Of a stretch of DNA of 64,000 nucleotides, positions 26,921 to 35,535 are shown piece after piece. A program made the position numbers and the translations under genes. Position 1 is the stretch's first letter. Every line of letters starts with the position of its first letter. The notes under the pieces were generated by a model. That model saw only the letters and a list, made by a program, of their open reading frames with translations. It did not search any database and was not told the DNA's origin. This DNA is from Tenacibaculum discolor (lineage in GTDB: Bacteria > Bacteroidota > Bacteroidia > Flavobacteriales > Flavobacteriaceae). Where the stretch lies: the NCBI RefSeq assembly GCF_003664185.1, contig NZ_RCCS01000004.1, positions 310,001 through 374,000 of the forward strand. The letters run 5' to 3'.

Positions 26921-27466
26921 ATGGAAAATATAACTGCAACAGTATTTAACGTTCCTACAAGAAATGAAGTATCTCAAACCAATAAAGAGATATTTGACAG
27001 TTTAAACAACGCATTAGGTTTTGTACCAAACTTATATGCAACCATAGGGTATTCAAACAATGGTTTAAAAAGATTTTTAGACTACCAAAATGCTAAAACA
27101 TCTTTAACCAATAAAGAAAAAGAAGCTGTAAACCTTATTGTAAGTCAAGTAAATGAGTGTATCTATTGTCAAAGTGCACATTTAGTACTGGGAAAAATGA
27201 ATGGATTTAATGATGAACAATTATTAAACATCAGAAAAGGAGGAAGTGAAAACGCGAAACTAAATGCATTGGTAAAATTAGCGGCTGATATTACTCAAAA
27301 CAGAGGTAAAGCTAAAAATGAAAATGTAGAAGACTTCTTTGCTCAAGGGTATACTAAAGAAAACCTTGTAGATCTAATACTACAAGTGAGTGATAAGACA
27401 GCTATGAATTATTTACACAACCTTACTAAGGTACCTGTAGATTTTCCTTTAGCTGAAACTATTTAA
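26921..27466 (+). CDS. AhpD-like / carboxymuconolactone decarboxylase family protein
   Basis: A protein of 181 residues. The CMD/AhpD redox motif is present as NECIYCQSAHLVLG (CxxC and a His three residues on), in the helical fold seen in peroxidase-related proteins. Such proteins act as thiol-dependent peroxidase partners. It is the first gene of a cluster with a DUF1348 protein (27528) and an AraC regulator (27962), preceded by a direct repeat that may be the regulator's operator. Confidence 0.82.
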   Translation: MENITATVFNVPTRNEVSQTNKEIFDSLNNALGFVPNLYATIGYSNNGLKRFLDYQNAKTSLTNKEKEAVNLIVSQVNECIYCQSAHLVLGKMNGFNDEQLLNIRKGGSENAKLNALVKLAADITQNRGKAKNENVEDFFAQGYTKENLVDLILQVSDKTAMNYLHNLTKVPVDFPLAETI

Positions 27467-27527
27467 ATAAAATAAGGAAATATGAAAATCATATTTCCTT
27501 CATTTTCAACCTTTAACCTATTTAGAG

Positions 27528-27950
27528 ATGAATCAAGAAGAAAAAAAATATCCGCTCCCACCATTTACTTTTGAATCTGCACTTGAAAAAGTACAAAAAG
27601 CAGAAGACGCATGGAACTCCAAAGATCCAATACAGGTATCAAAAGCATACACCATAGATTCTGAATGGAGAAACAGAACACAATTTATTAATGGACGAGA
27701 AGAAATTGTTACCTTTTTAACCAAAAAATGGGAAGAAGAAAAGCATTATAAACTAAAAAAAGAGCTTTGGGGTTTTAGAGGAAATAGAATGGCTGTTAGA
27801 TTCGAGTATGAATTTCAAGATAAAAACGACCAATGGTACAGAGCATACGGTAATGAACTTTGGGAGTTTAATGAAAATGGACTTATGCAAAAACGCTATG
27901 CCAGTATAAACGATTTAAAAATTGCAGAAAACGAAAGAAAACTTATATAA
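27528..27950 (+). CDS. DUF1348 / NTF2-like protein
   Basis: A protein of 140 residues matching the DUF1348 pattern of the SnoaL/NTF2-like fold: [20 protein letters not shown] at the start, then [27 protein letters not shown] and [20 protein letters not shown]. The function is unknown, although relatives often accompany redox or detoxification genes. It lies 61 bp after the AhpD-like gene and 11 bp before the AraC gene. Confidence 0.82.
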   Translation: MNQEEKKYPLPPFTFESALEKVQKAEDAWNSKDPIQVSKAYTIDSEWRNRTQFINGREEIVTFLTKKWEEEKHYKLKKELWGFRGNRMAVRFEYEFQDKNDQWYRAYGNELWEFNENGLMQKRYASINDLKIAENERKLI

Positions 27951-27961
27951 AACATTCTATC

Positions 27962-28849
27962 ATGATGCAAAACAACAACTTCACCCTCATCAATTCGCAA
28001 ACGGGAAATCTTGCATTTAAAATATATCATTTAGAAAAAGGGAATCCTTTTGATCATATTCAAAGACTAAATTATTATTCGCTTATTTGGATACAAAAGG
28101 GTAAAGGAATACTCAAAGCTGATTTTTCCGAATACGATTTTAATGAGAACACGTTGTTGTCTTTTTCACCTTATCAACCGTTTATGCTTTCTCCTAAAAC
28201 AGATATCAGTGGCGTAATAATTCATTTTCATCCTGATTTTTTCTGTATTCACAAACATCATAAAGACGTTGCTTGTCATGGAGTTCTATTTAATAATATT
28301 TACAGTTCGCCAATGGTTCAAGTTGAAGAAAAAACTACTGCTAATTTTGAAATGATAATAGAACAATTCAAAGACGAAATAAAAAAGTCAGCTTTAGCCC
28401 AATATGAATTATTAATCTCCTATTTAAAAATATTTTTAATAACAGCGTCAAGGTTAAAAACAGAACAACAAACCAAAGAAAACACAGCAACAAATAATAC
28501 CGAAGAAACCCCTTTCATTTTACAGAATTTAAAGAATTACATTGAAACACATTACAAAACAAAACATTCTGCTAATGAATATGCTAAAATGCTAGCAATT
28601 ACACCAAAAGCTTTAACAAAGCTCACCAAAACCCACTTCAACAAAACTTTAACCAACTTAATCTCAGAACGCATCATTATTGAAGCTAAAAGAGAGTTAT
28701 ACCTAACCAATAAAACTATCAAAGAAATTGCATATGAGTTAGGCTATGATGACCAATACTATTTCAGTAGATTTTTCAAAAAAAACGTAGATATATCTCC
28801 ACAACTTTACAGAGAAACTGTTGGATTTAATAAAGCTTCAGCTGGTTAA
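27962..28849 (+). CDS. AraC-family transcriptional regulator
   Basis: A protein of 295 residues. An N-terminal cupin-like sensing domain (LIWIQKGKGILKADFSEYDF) is followed from about residue 190 by two helix-turn-helices: EYAKMLAITPKALTKLTKTH and TIKEIAYELGYDDQYYFSRF, the AraC signature. It starts with ATGATG 11 bp after the DUF1348 gene and so is cotranscribed with the likely target genes. The inducer is unknown. The direct repeat at 26821 is a candidate operator. Confidence 0.87.
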   Translation: MMQNNNFTLINSQTGNLAFKIYHLEKGNPFDHIQRLNYYSLIWIQKGKGILKADFSEYDFNENTLLSFSPYQPFMLSPKTDISGVIIHFHPDFFCIHKHHKDVACHGVLFNNIYSSPMVQVEEKTTANFEMIIEQFKDEIKKSALAQYELLISYLKIFLITASRLKTEQQTKENTATNNTEETPFILQNLKNYIETHYKTKHSANEYAKMLAITPKALTKLTKTHFNKTLTNLISERIIIEAKRELYLTNKTIKEIAYELGYDDQYYFSRFFKKNVDISPQLYRETVGFNKASAG

Positions 28850-29054
28850 AAGAATCAAACTGCTTAAGCTTTTATTTTATACTTTAAAAAAGCACTTTTA
28901 TTCCTTAATATTACTACATAAGAACATCAATAGTACATATATAAATTAGTTATTAGTAATTTGAAAATGTTTTGCCATTAAACTCACGTGTTAGAATCTA
29001 CTGACAATTTAATCGCTAAAACAATTTTTTTCAACATTAAAACTAACTAAAGCT

Positions 29055-31073
29055 ATGTCTAATCAAACCACTATTAAAGGAGATGTATCATTTAACCAAT
29101 CTAATAATGTTACTGCAATTGTAAAATTATGGGAAGCAAACAATAAAGATGCTATTGGTGAGCATATCATTTCACCTGAAGCAAAAGGTAAATTCACCAT
29201 AAAAGCAACTCCTAAATCAAAAGACACTGTTCTCTACATCACTGCCGAACTACACTACTCCAAAGTAGTACTACTCTCTGTACTATCTCCTAATTTTAAA
29301 GAGAAGATTACAAAGAATGTAATTGTCATAAATGAATTAACTACAGTAGCATCTGCTTTTACCTGTGCTCAGTTTTTTAACGGGCTTCAGTTAACCGGAA
29401 ATCTACATGGAATCAAAATCGCCGCTAAAAACACTCCTAACCTTATCAATCCTCTAACAGGAACTTATGGAGAAGTCTTAATGGATCCTTTCAACATCAC
29501 ACAAAACGAAACACTAGCGCGATTAAACACATTAGCTGCGTTAATCACAGCCTATGATACGGTAGAAATCGAAGGATACGACTGGAAGAAAAACTTCATA
29601 AAGTACTCAACACCTTTAGGAGGTAAAAAACCTCAAAATACTGCCGAAGCTATGATTGGTATTGCCCAATCTCCTTGGTTGCATCCAACAGGTTTATTTC
29701 ATCTTTTTGACAAAGCCTATCCATCACCAAAAGATGGTTTTCCTGCTAAACCTAATAGTAAAGTTTCTGTTAGTAGACGCAATGCTCCTTTTCTACCTTA
29801 TTTAAGTTTTGCTCCAGAAGATTTTGCTATGATTTTAGCCTTTGGTCAAGGAGGAATCTGCGCACCGGGAAAACTTTCTCTTGATAAAGAAGGAAACTTA
29901 TGGACAGGTTTAAACTGGATGCCTGGATCACAAAATGGCGTGTACCAAGGTATTGGTGGTGGACTCGTTAAGTTGGACTCCACAGGTAAATTAGTATCAC
30001 CTCCTGTTACTGGTTACACAGGAATGGGTGTTGATGGTGCCGGTTGGGGTACGGCTGTTACCAAAGACGATACCTGTTGGGTATCGAGTTTTAACGGTTC
30101 TATTGGAGTGTATAGACTAAAAGATGGCTCACCAATCGTTGAAAAAGTCCCAGAACACTTAGCTGAAGCCTTAAATGAAATTGGAGGTTTACAAGGTATT
30201 GGAGTAGCTCCGAATGGTGATGTTTGGATTGTTGGAACCTCATCTAACATCATGCTTCATTTTCCTGATGGTGACCTTACTAAGGGTAGAGTTGTTATAA
30301 ATGAAGAACTCAATGAATCTCTTTCTGCTCCGTTTGCAGCTTCTATAGATACTAACAATCGTGTATGGATTAGTAATACCAACGGTGTATCGTTGGTTCG
30401 TTATTCTCCTTCTGAAAAAAACAGACCTGTAGAACGCTTTATTCTTGCAGGTGGCGGACGCGGTGTTGCTTTAGATTCAAAAGGAAATTGTTGGGTAGCC
30501 TGTAATACAAGTCCAGACTTTCCTCATACCACTACTACAGACGGCGTTTCTATTATTGAAGGATTTGCCCTTGGGTATCCACACTTACAACAAACAGTGG
30601 GGCGTAAACATAAAACAGGTTCCGTTTTTATGATTCCTGCGGATGCTAAACCTATAGACACCATTGATAAAATTACCCACGAATCTAATTTAACACCTTA
30701 CGGAGATGGTGAACTAAACGCACCTTGGGGAGTATCTATTGATGGAAATGATGATGTTTGGGTTGCTAACTTTATAGGGAGAGGTGTATCGTTTATGGCG
30801 GGTGCTTCACCAACTGGACGTACCGAAGATTTTACTACAGGAGATGTGATTCACACCATTCATTCGGGTAGTATACAAATGCTGACCGATGTAGTTGTTG
30901 ACCAAGCAGGAAACCTTTGGTGTGCCAATAACTGGAACTTACCTCAAACGGTAATGGAAGCAAAACCTGACCCTGCCTATTCTACTTGGGGTGGAGGCTC
31001 TGGTGTCGTAGTGGTTTATGGAATAGCCAAACCTGCTCAAACTCCACTTGCTGGTCCTGTGAGTGCTGTTTAA
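29055..31073 (+). CDS. Vgb/NHL-like beta-propeller protein
   Basis: A protein of 672 residues without a signal peptide. The C-terminal two thirds hold about seven propeller strands with the NHL/Vgb consensus (DKEGNLWTGLN, APNGDVWIVG, TNNRVWISN, DSKGNCWVACN, GNDDVWVANF, DQAGNLWCANNWN). An N-terminal beta domain of about 100 residues (TTIKGDVSFNQSNNV) precedes an Ala-rich helical stretch. Vgb-like propellers include lyases, but I cannot show the catalytic residues here. Its base composition looks somewhat more GC-rich than its neighbours. It is monocistronic, with a terminator at 31087. Confidence 0.6.
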   Translation: MSNQTTIKGDVSFNQSNNVTAIVKLWEANNKDAIGEHIISPEAKGKFTIKATPKSKDTVLYITAELHYSKVVLLSVLSPNFKEKITKNVIVINELTTVASAFTCAQFFNGLQLTGNLHGIKIAAKNTPNLINPLTGTYGEVLMDPFNITQNETLARLNTLAALITAYDTVEIEGYDWKKNFIKYSTPLGGKKPQNTAEAMIGIAQSPWLHPTGLFHLFDKAYPSPKDGFPAKPNSKVSVSRRNAPFLPYLSFAPEDFAMILAFGQGGICAPGKLSLDKEGNLWTGLNWMPGSQNGVYQGIGGGLVKLDSTGKLVSPPVTGYTGMGVDGAGWGTAVTKDDTCWVSSFNGSIGVYRLKDGSPIVEKVPEHLAEALNEIGGLQGIGVAPNGDVWIVGTSSNIMLHFPDGDLTKGRVVINEELNESLSAPFAASIDTNNRVWISNTNGVSLVRYSPSEKNRPVERFILAGGGRGVALDSKGNCWVACNTSPDFPHTTTTDGVSIIEGFALGYPHLQQTVGRKHKTGSVFMIPADAKPIDTIDKITHESNLTPYGDGELNAPWGVSIDGNDDVWVANFIGRGVSFMAGASPTGRTEDFTTGDVIHTIHSGSIQMLTDVVVDQAGNLWCANNWNLPQTVMEAKPDPAYSTWGGGSGVVVVYGIAKPAQTPLAGPVSAV

Positions 31074-31086
31074 AACCTATAATTCT

Positions 31087-31117
31087 AAATAAGCGTCTTT
31101 AAAACAGACGCTTATTT
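31087..31117 (+). terminator. Terminator after the propeller gene
   Basis: AAATAAGCGTCT (31087-31098) and AGACGCTTATTT (31106-31117) are a perfect 12-bp stem with a 7-nt loop. It insulates the retron region from upstream transcription. Confidence 0.85.
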
Positions 31118-31274
31118 CTTCAACACTTTTTTAGATTCTTATACTCTTTTATTTTTATATTTGGGAAATTGAGAATTAATAGAAATCTAGATATAACTAA
31201 ATTTATCTAAAAAAACAGAAATAATAAAGATACCAGAATATTGATTATGCATTGCGATATCGAAATGTCAATCC

Positions 31275-31387
31275 AAAAGTGAGGATTTAAATGAAGTTGA
31301 TTCTTTTTAGATTAACTTTTTATTATTATATCTTTTAAGTTCAAATTTTTTATAATACTTCTATATTTATAATACAATCTCACTTTT
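31275..31387 (+). ncRNA. Candidate retron msr-msd RNA
   Basis: The 371-bp gap before the retron reverse transcriptase has no gene. In it, AAAAGTGAG (31275-31283) and CTCACTTTT (31379-31387) are perfect 9-bp inverted repeats 113 nt apart end to end, as expected for the a1/a2 pair that brackets a retron RNA. Just inside a1 is a hairpin AAGTTGAT / ATTAACTT (31294-31318) with a U-rich loop, an msr-like feature. Then comes an AT-rich stretch with a TATTATA / TATAATA stem (31324-31357) that could be msd. The a2 end lies 57 bp before the RT start. AT-rich DNA makes chance pairing easy. Further upstream, 31250-31267 is an imperfect palindrome, and I see nothing else in the gap. Confidence 0.4.
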
Positions 31388-31444
31388 AATTCTTTTTAAT
31401 TAAATTATGATTTATAACTTATAAAAGTTCATACACAAGAGAAT

Positions 31445-33142
31445 ATGCCTGGTATCTTTTTAGATGATGTTTCCCGTGAAAAAGTAATTCAAAAATTTAA
31501 TAAAATTAGCTCTATTAATGAATTTGCATCACTTTTAAATTTTATAGAGAAGAATAACACTCACCTTCTAGATAAAAAAAAATTTACACCAATTAACTCA
31601 AAATATTTATACCATTTATCAATAACTAAGGACAAAAGATATAAAGAGTTTAGTATCTCAAAAAAAAGTGGAAATTTAAGAAAAATTGAAACACCAGATG
31701 AACTCTTAAAAAGAGTACAAAAACTAATTAATTTTTTATTACAAGTTATTTTTGAACCATATTCTCATTACAGTTCAAACGGTTTTTTGTTTGGGAAAGG
31801 AATCCTAAGGAATGCAAAACCTCACGTTAATAAAAATTATGTTTTAAACTTAGATATTAAAGATTTCTTTCCTTCAATAAACTTTAGAAGAGTAAAAGTA
31901 GTTTTAGAATTAAACCCTTTTAACCTTAAAGATGAAAGAGAAAGAATATCTTTTCTAATAGCCAATATTTGTACTTATAAAAATCACCTTCCACAAGGTG
32001 TTCCTACTTCTCCTATTTTATCAAACATTGTTACACAAAGATTAGACAGGAAATTAACAAAAGAATGTCTAGATTTAAATATAAAATATACAAGATATGC
32101 AGATGATTTAACGTTTTCTAGTAATCAAAATATCCTTAACCCTAATTTTGTTAAAAAGGTTGAGCAAATAATTCAATCAGAAAACTTTGAACTAAATAAC
32201 AATAAAACTAGACTACAAACTTCTATGCAAAGACAACAAGTTACTGGCTTGATAGTAAATGAAAAGTTAAATATTAAAAGAGAATATTTGCAAAAAGTTA
32301 GAGCAATGCTTAACAATTGGGAAAAAGGAGGATTAGATTATGCAGAACAAATTTTTAGAAATCATCAGCCAATTGAAAAAAAAGAATATCCTTTTAAAAA
32401 TGTATTATTAGGCTATATTTCGTTTATTAAACAAATAAAAGGCTCTGATAATGGTATTTCATTAAAACTAGTAGAAAAATATACTTTATTAAATAACTTA
32501 ATCGACTATAGCTTTATAAAAAATTCAGCAGTAAAAGAGAAGTTAATAAGTGACAACTACAAAATGGAACAGATACCTCTTTTTAATAATCAACCTGAAA
32601 ATGATAAATTTATATCCTTTTGTACTTCTGCTTTCCATCAAATAGAAAACTTATTAAATTATTACTATTGGTCAAAATTCAGTGATTTTATTAATTTACT
32701 TGAACACCTTTTATTACATAATCCATCATTTAAAAAGAGATATAAAAACCTTGATAAGGCTAAAAGTCATTTCAAAAAAATAAGTGATTTAAATATCAAT
32801 TTAATAGTGTACTTGTATGAAAAAGAATTCTTTTTTGACAAAAAAATATACTACAAACAGGAAATAACCAAATTAAGAGAAATACGAAACGATGATTCAC
32901 ATAGATGTTCTGTCATTGGTGTTAACAAAGATGAAATCAATAATGAATATGCAAAGTTAGAAGCAAAAAAAAATGATTTTAAAAAAAGAGGAAAAAATCT
33001 TATATATAGCAACAAGGAAAAAAAGTTTATTTTGAAGTATGAAACCTTTCTTTTTCTAGAAGACAAAAATTACAAGGAAGTTAGAAGAATTTTAAAACAT
33101 ATAACATTGAATATAAAAAACACTTTACCTAAAACCTCATAA
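31445..33142 (+). CDS. Retron-type reverse transcriptase with C-terminal HEPN-like domain
   Basis: A protein of 565 residues. Residues 1-330 are a retron RT: region-X motif NAKPH at 123-127 (NAxxH), first catalytic Asp in LDIKDFFPSI (D137), LPQGVPTSPILSN, catalytic YADD at 218-221 and region-Y VTG at 266-268. Both NAxxH and VTG are retron hallmarks, so group II intron or DGR enzymes are unlikely. The extra 230 residues end in a helical domain with SAFHQIENLLNYYY (about 395-408) and LREIRNDDSH, giving R481-N-x-x-x-H486, the RNxxxH signature of HEPN ribonucleases. No accessory gene follows (aat is convergent 43 bp away), so the effector is probably fused. The locus is more AT-rich than its neighbours, suggesting transfer. 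Confidence 0.85.
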   Translation: MPGIFLDDVSREKVIQKFNKISSINEFASLLNFIEKNNTHLLDKKKFTPINSKYLYHLSITKDKRYKEFSISKKSGNLRKIETPDELLKRVQKLINFLLQVIFEPYSHYSSNGFLFGKGILRNAKPHVNKNYVLNLDIKDFFPSINFRRVKVVLELNPFNLKDERERISFLIANICTYKNHLPQGVPTSPILSNIVTQRLDRKLTKECLDLNIKYTRYADDLTFSSNQNILNPNFVKKVEQIIQSENFELNNNKTRLQTSMQRQQVTGLIVNEKLNIKREYLQKVRAMLNNWEKGGLDYAEQIFRNHQPIEKKEYPFKNVLLGYISFIKQIKGSDNGISLKLVEKYTLLNNLIDYSFIKNSAVKEKLISDNYKMEQIPLFNNQPENDKFISFCTSAFHQIENLLNYYYWSKFSDFINLLEHLLLHNPSFKKRYKNLDKAKSHFKKISDLNINLIVYLYEKEFFFDKKIYYKQEITKLREIRNDDSHRCSVIGVNKDEINNEYAKLEAKKNDFKKRGKNLIYSNKEKKFILKYETFLFLEDKNYKEVRRILKHITLNIKNTLPKTS

Positions 33143-33185
33143 ACTAATAGCTTAACCACATAACTCTCCATATTCAAACAAAATT

Positions 33186-33809
33186 CTACAACCACTTCAA
33201 AAACTCCTCCCTAGGAATTTCTCTCGCGCCTAAACTTGCCAAATGGTCATTATAGACTTGGCAATCGATAAGTTTATAACCTCCCTTTTGTGCTAAATGG
33301 ATAAACGCAACTTTGCTCATATTACTTACTTTGCTAAACATACTTTCACCACAAAACACACCGTTTCCTAAATCTACTCCATACAAACCTGCAACCAGTT
33401 TGTCATCTATCCATACCTCAATAGATTTTGCATAGCCTTTGTCGTGTAAGTTTATATATGCATCTTCCATTTCATCGGTAATCCAAGTACCTAATTGATC
33501 AAAACGATTGATGTGTCGACAATTAAAAATAACATCGTCAAAAGCCTTATTTTCCGTTATCGTAAAACCGCCTTTTCGCAATACCTGTTTCATCGATTTG
33601 GAAATCTTCACTTCCTCAGGAAACAACACCATACGCTCCCATGGAGAATACCAAACAATCGGTTCCCCTTCATTAAACCACGGAAAAATTCCATGTTGGT
33701 AGGCATACACCAATCGCTCAACCGATAAATCACCGCCCAAAGCCAGTAAACCATCATCAGTAGCCAACTCATACGGAGGAAACTCTATTTTTTCAGAAAG
33801 CCAAATCAT
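33186..33809 (-). CDS. aat: Leucyl/phenylalanyl-tRNA--protein transferase
   Basis: A protein of 207 residues with the Aat signatures: ALGGDLSVERLVYAYQHGIF at the start, WFNEGEPIVWYSPWERMVLF, TWITDEMEDAYINLH and VFCGESMFSKVSNMSK. The enzyme transfers Leu or Phe from aminoacyl-tRNA to the N-terminus of proteins bearing basic N-terminal residues, making N-degrons for ClpS/ClpAP. It is convergent with the retron gene and is preceded on its own strand by a repeat array. Confidence 0.9.
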   Translation of the reverse strand: MIWLSEKIEFPPYELATDDGLLALGGDLSVERLVYAYQHGIFPWFNEGEPIVWYSPWERMVLFPEEVKISKSMKQVLRKGGFTITENKAFDDVIFNCRHINRFDQLGTWITDEMEDAYINLHDKGYAKSIEVWIDDKLVAGLYGVDLGNGVFCGESMFSKVSNMSKVAFIHLAQKGGYKLIDCQVYNDHLASLGAREIPREEFLKWL

Positions 33810-33892
33810 TCGTTACATTCTTTTTTACAAAAATACTATATCCTTGAATTCAACATAAAAGTTTTATTAATAAAACGAAGTATAGTCACCAT

Positions 33893-34083
33893 CAGCGAAG
33901 CTCGCTGACGTTTCCTCAACACAACGAAACCTTCAGCGAAGCTCGCTGACGTTTCCTCAACACAACGAAACCTTCAGCGAAATTCGCTGACATTTCCTCA
34001 ACACAACGAAACCATCAGCGAAGCTCGCTGACGTTTTCTCAACGCAACGGAACCTTCAGCGTGACGCGCTGAGGTTTCCTCAA
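33893..34083. repeat. 41-bp tandem hairpin repeat array, about 4.7 copies
   Basis: Units begin at 33893, 33934, 33975, 34016 and 34057 (the last partial), an exact 41-bp period. Each unit contains the hairpin TCAGCGA-N3-TCGCTGA and a weaker GTTTC / GAAAC pair around CTCAACACAAC. The first two units are identical, and the others differ by a few bases, mostly in loops or with pairing kept. The array lies between aat and the transporter gene, starting 7 bp beyond the transporter stop, so it would be in that gene's 3' region. This is a REP/BIME-like array, not a CRISPR, because there are no unique spacers. Confidence 0.85.
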
Positions 34084-34090
34084 TAAATTC

Positions 34091-35470
34091 CTAAAACAAG
34101 GTAAGCCCTAACAAATAAATTACGCTACCTACTACCATTGCAATTAACGTGTAGGGTAAAATTTCTTTTGCTTTTAGTTTTGTAATTCCTAATAAGGGTA
34201 ATGCCCAGAAAGGCTGTAACATGTTAGTTATTTGATCTCCGTATGCTAATGCCATAATTGCCTTAGGTAACGGAACCCCTAATTTTAATGCACTTTCTAC
34301 CACAATAGGACCTTGTACAACCCACTGTCCTCCCCCACTCGGCACAAAAATATTGACCAAACCAGCACTAAAAAACGTAAATATGGGTAAGGTTGTTGCA
34401 GTTGCTATTGACACAAAAAAATCAGAAATTAAAGTAACCATTCCCGTACTTTTCATCACCCCCATAATACCAAAATACAATGGAAACTGAATTAAAATTC
34501 CAGAAACATCACTAATTGACTCTCCCACAGCATTCGTAAACTTTTTAAAACTTCCGTGTAGCATAATTCCCAACCCTAACATAAAAAAGTTGATTAGGTT
34601 AGGCGTAATTTTTAACTGCTGAATGTCTGCCCAATAACGATAACCAAACGCTACTAAAATCAACACACCAAAAGCAATAGCTAACCACTGAGAACTATCT
34701 AGTTTTTCTGCTTGGGTACTAACCTTTTCATCGGTATGCATTTTATATTCTGGTAAATTAATCGCTGTAGGAGTTGCTTTCTTCCCTAAAAAATAAAAGG
34801 TTGCCGATACCGCAGCTACTACCACGAAAAAAATCAGCAAATTCCACCAACTAAAAATCGTTTGAGAATAATCAATCACATCAGGTATTTGAGCTAAAAC
34901 CTCATCCGAAGAAACCGATTGCATAATACTTTTTATATGTCCGCTCTCGTTAATTTTTATCGGTGCAGAACCTGAAATTCCACCATGCCAAACCATCAAT
35001 CCCATATAACCCGCCGCTCCAATAATTGGATAATTTAGTTTGATATTATGTTGTTGTGCATGTTCTGCTACTTTACGTGCCAACAAAGCACCAAAAATGA
35101 GTCCTAACCCCCAATTAAAAAAAGCTACCAACATGGTAGTACAACTTACAATAGCTGCACTGTTTGCTGTGTTGGTACAGAATTTTGTTACTTTTAAAAT
35201 TAAATTACTCACAGGCTTACTCAACACCAATACATGCCCTAATACCAAAATCAACATCATTTGGTAAGCAAAAACGAGTAACCCGTTAGACCAAATTCCT
35301 TTTTCCCAAAATTGTAAAACCTCTAAAGAATAGGTAACTACAGAGCTTTCTGCTGGTTTTGTAAAAAACAGTGCTAATAAAAGTGTTACGAGCGTTAATA
35401 ATATGGCGATAGTAAAAGGTGAGGGTAAATATTTTTTAAAAACATTTTCTATAACCTGCGTAATTTTCAT
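34091..35470 (-). CDS. AtoE-type short-chain fatty acid transporter
   Basis: A protein of 459 residues with about 11-12 hydrophobic helices. Characteristic segments of the AtoE/TIGR00366 family are PSPFTIAILLTLVTLL near the start, FNWGLGLIFGALLARKV, GYMGLMVWHGGISGSAP, IFVPSGGGQWVVQGPIV and YGDQITNMLQPFWALPLLGI. The family imports short-chain fatty acids across the inner membrane. It appears monocistronic and is followed within 10 bp by the 41-bp repeat array. Confidence 0.87.
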   Translation of the reverse strand: MKITQVIENVFKKYLPSPFTIAILLTLVTLLLALFFTKPAESSVVTYSLEVLQFWEKGIWSNGLLVFAYQMMLILVLGHVLVLSKPVSNLILKVTKFCTNTANSAAIVSCTTMLVAFFNWGLGLIFGALLARKVAEHAQQHNIKLNYPIIGAAGYMGLMVWHGGISGSAPIKINESGHIKSIMQSVSSDEVLAQIPDVIDYSQTIFSWWNLLIFFVVVAAVSATFYFLGKKATPTAINLPEYKMHTDEKVSTQAEKLDSSQWLAIAFGVLILVAFGYRYWADIQQLKITPNLINFFMLGLGIMLHGSFKKFTNAVGESISDVSGILIQFPLYFGIMGVMKSTGMVTLISDFFVSIATATTLPIFTFFSAGLVNIFVPSGGGQWVVQGPIVVESALKLGVPLPKAIMALAYGDQITNMLQPFWALPLLGITKLKAKEILPYTLIAMVVGSVIYLLGLTLF

Positions 35471-35535
35471 AGTATAGGGTTTGATTTGCTAAAATAATTA
35501 AATAGACTGAATCTTATTTTAACTAGTTTTGCAGT

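Noticed and set aside
31221..31336. Alternative a1/a2 pair AAAGATA with TATCTTT for the retron RNA
   Set aside because: Only 7 bp in very AT-rich DNA and the wrong position relative to the RT start; the 9-bp AAAAGTGAG pair is better.
31445..33142. Group II intron or diversity-generating retroelement reverse transcriptase
   Set aside because: NAxxH and VTG are retron-type motifs, no maturase or endonuclease domain is visible, and I found no template/variable repeat pair or ribozyme-like RNA around it.
33893..34083. CRISPR array
   Set aside because: The 41-bp units are contiguous and contain no unique spacers, and no cas genes are in the window.
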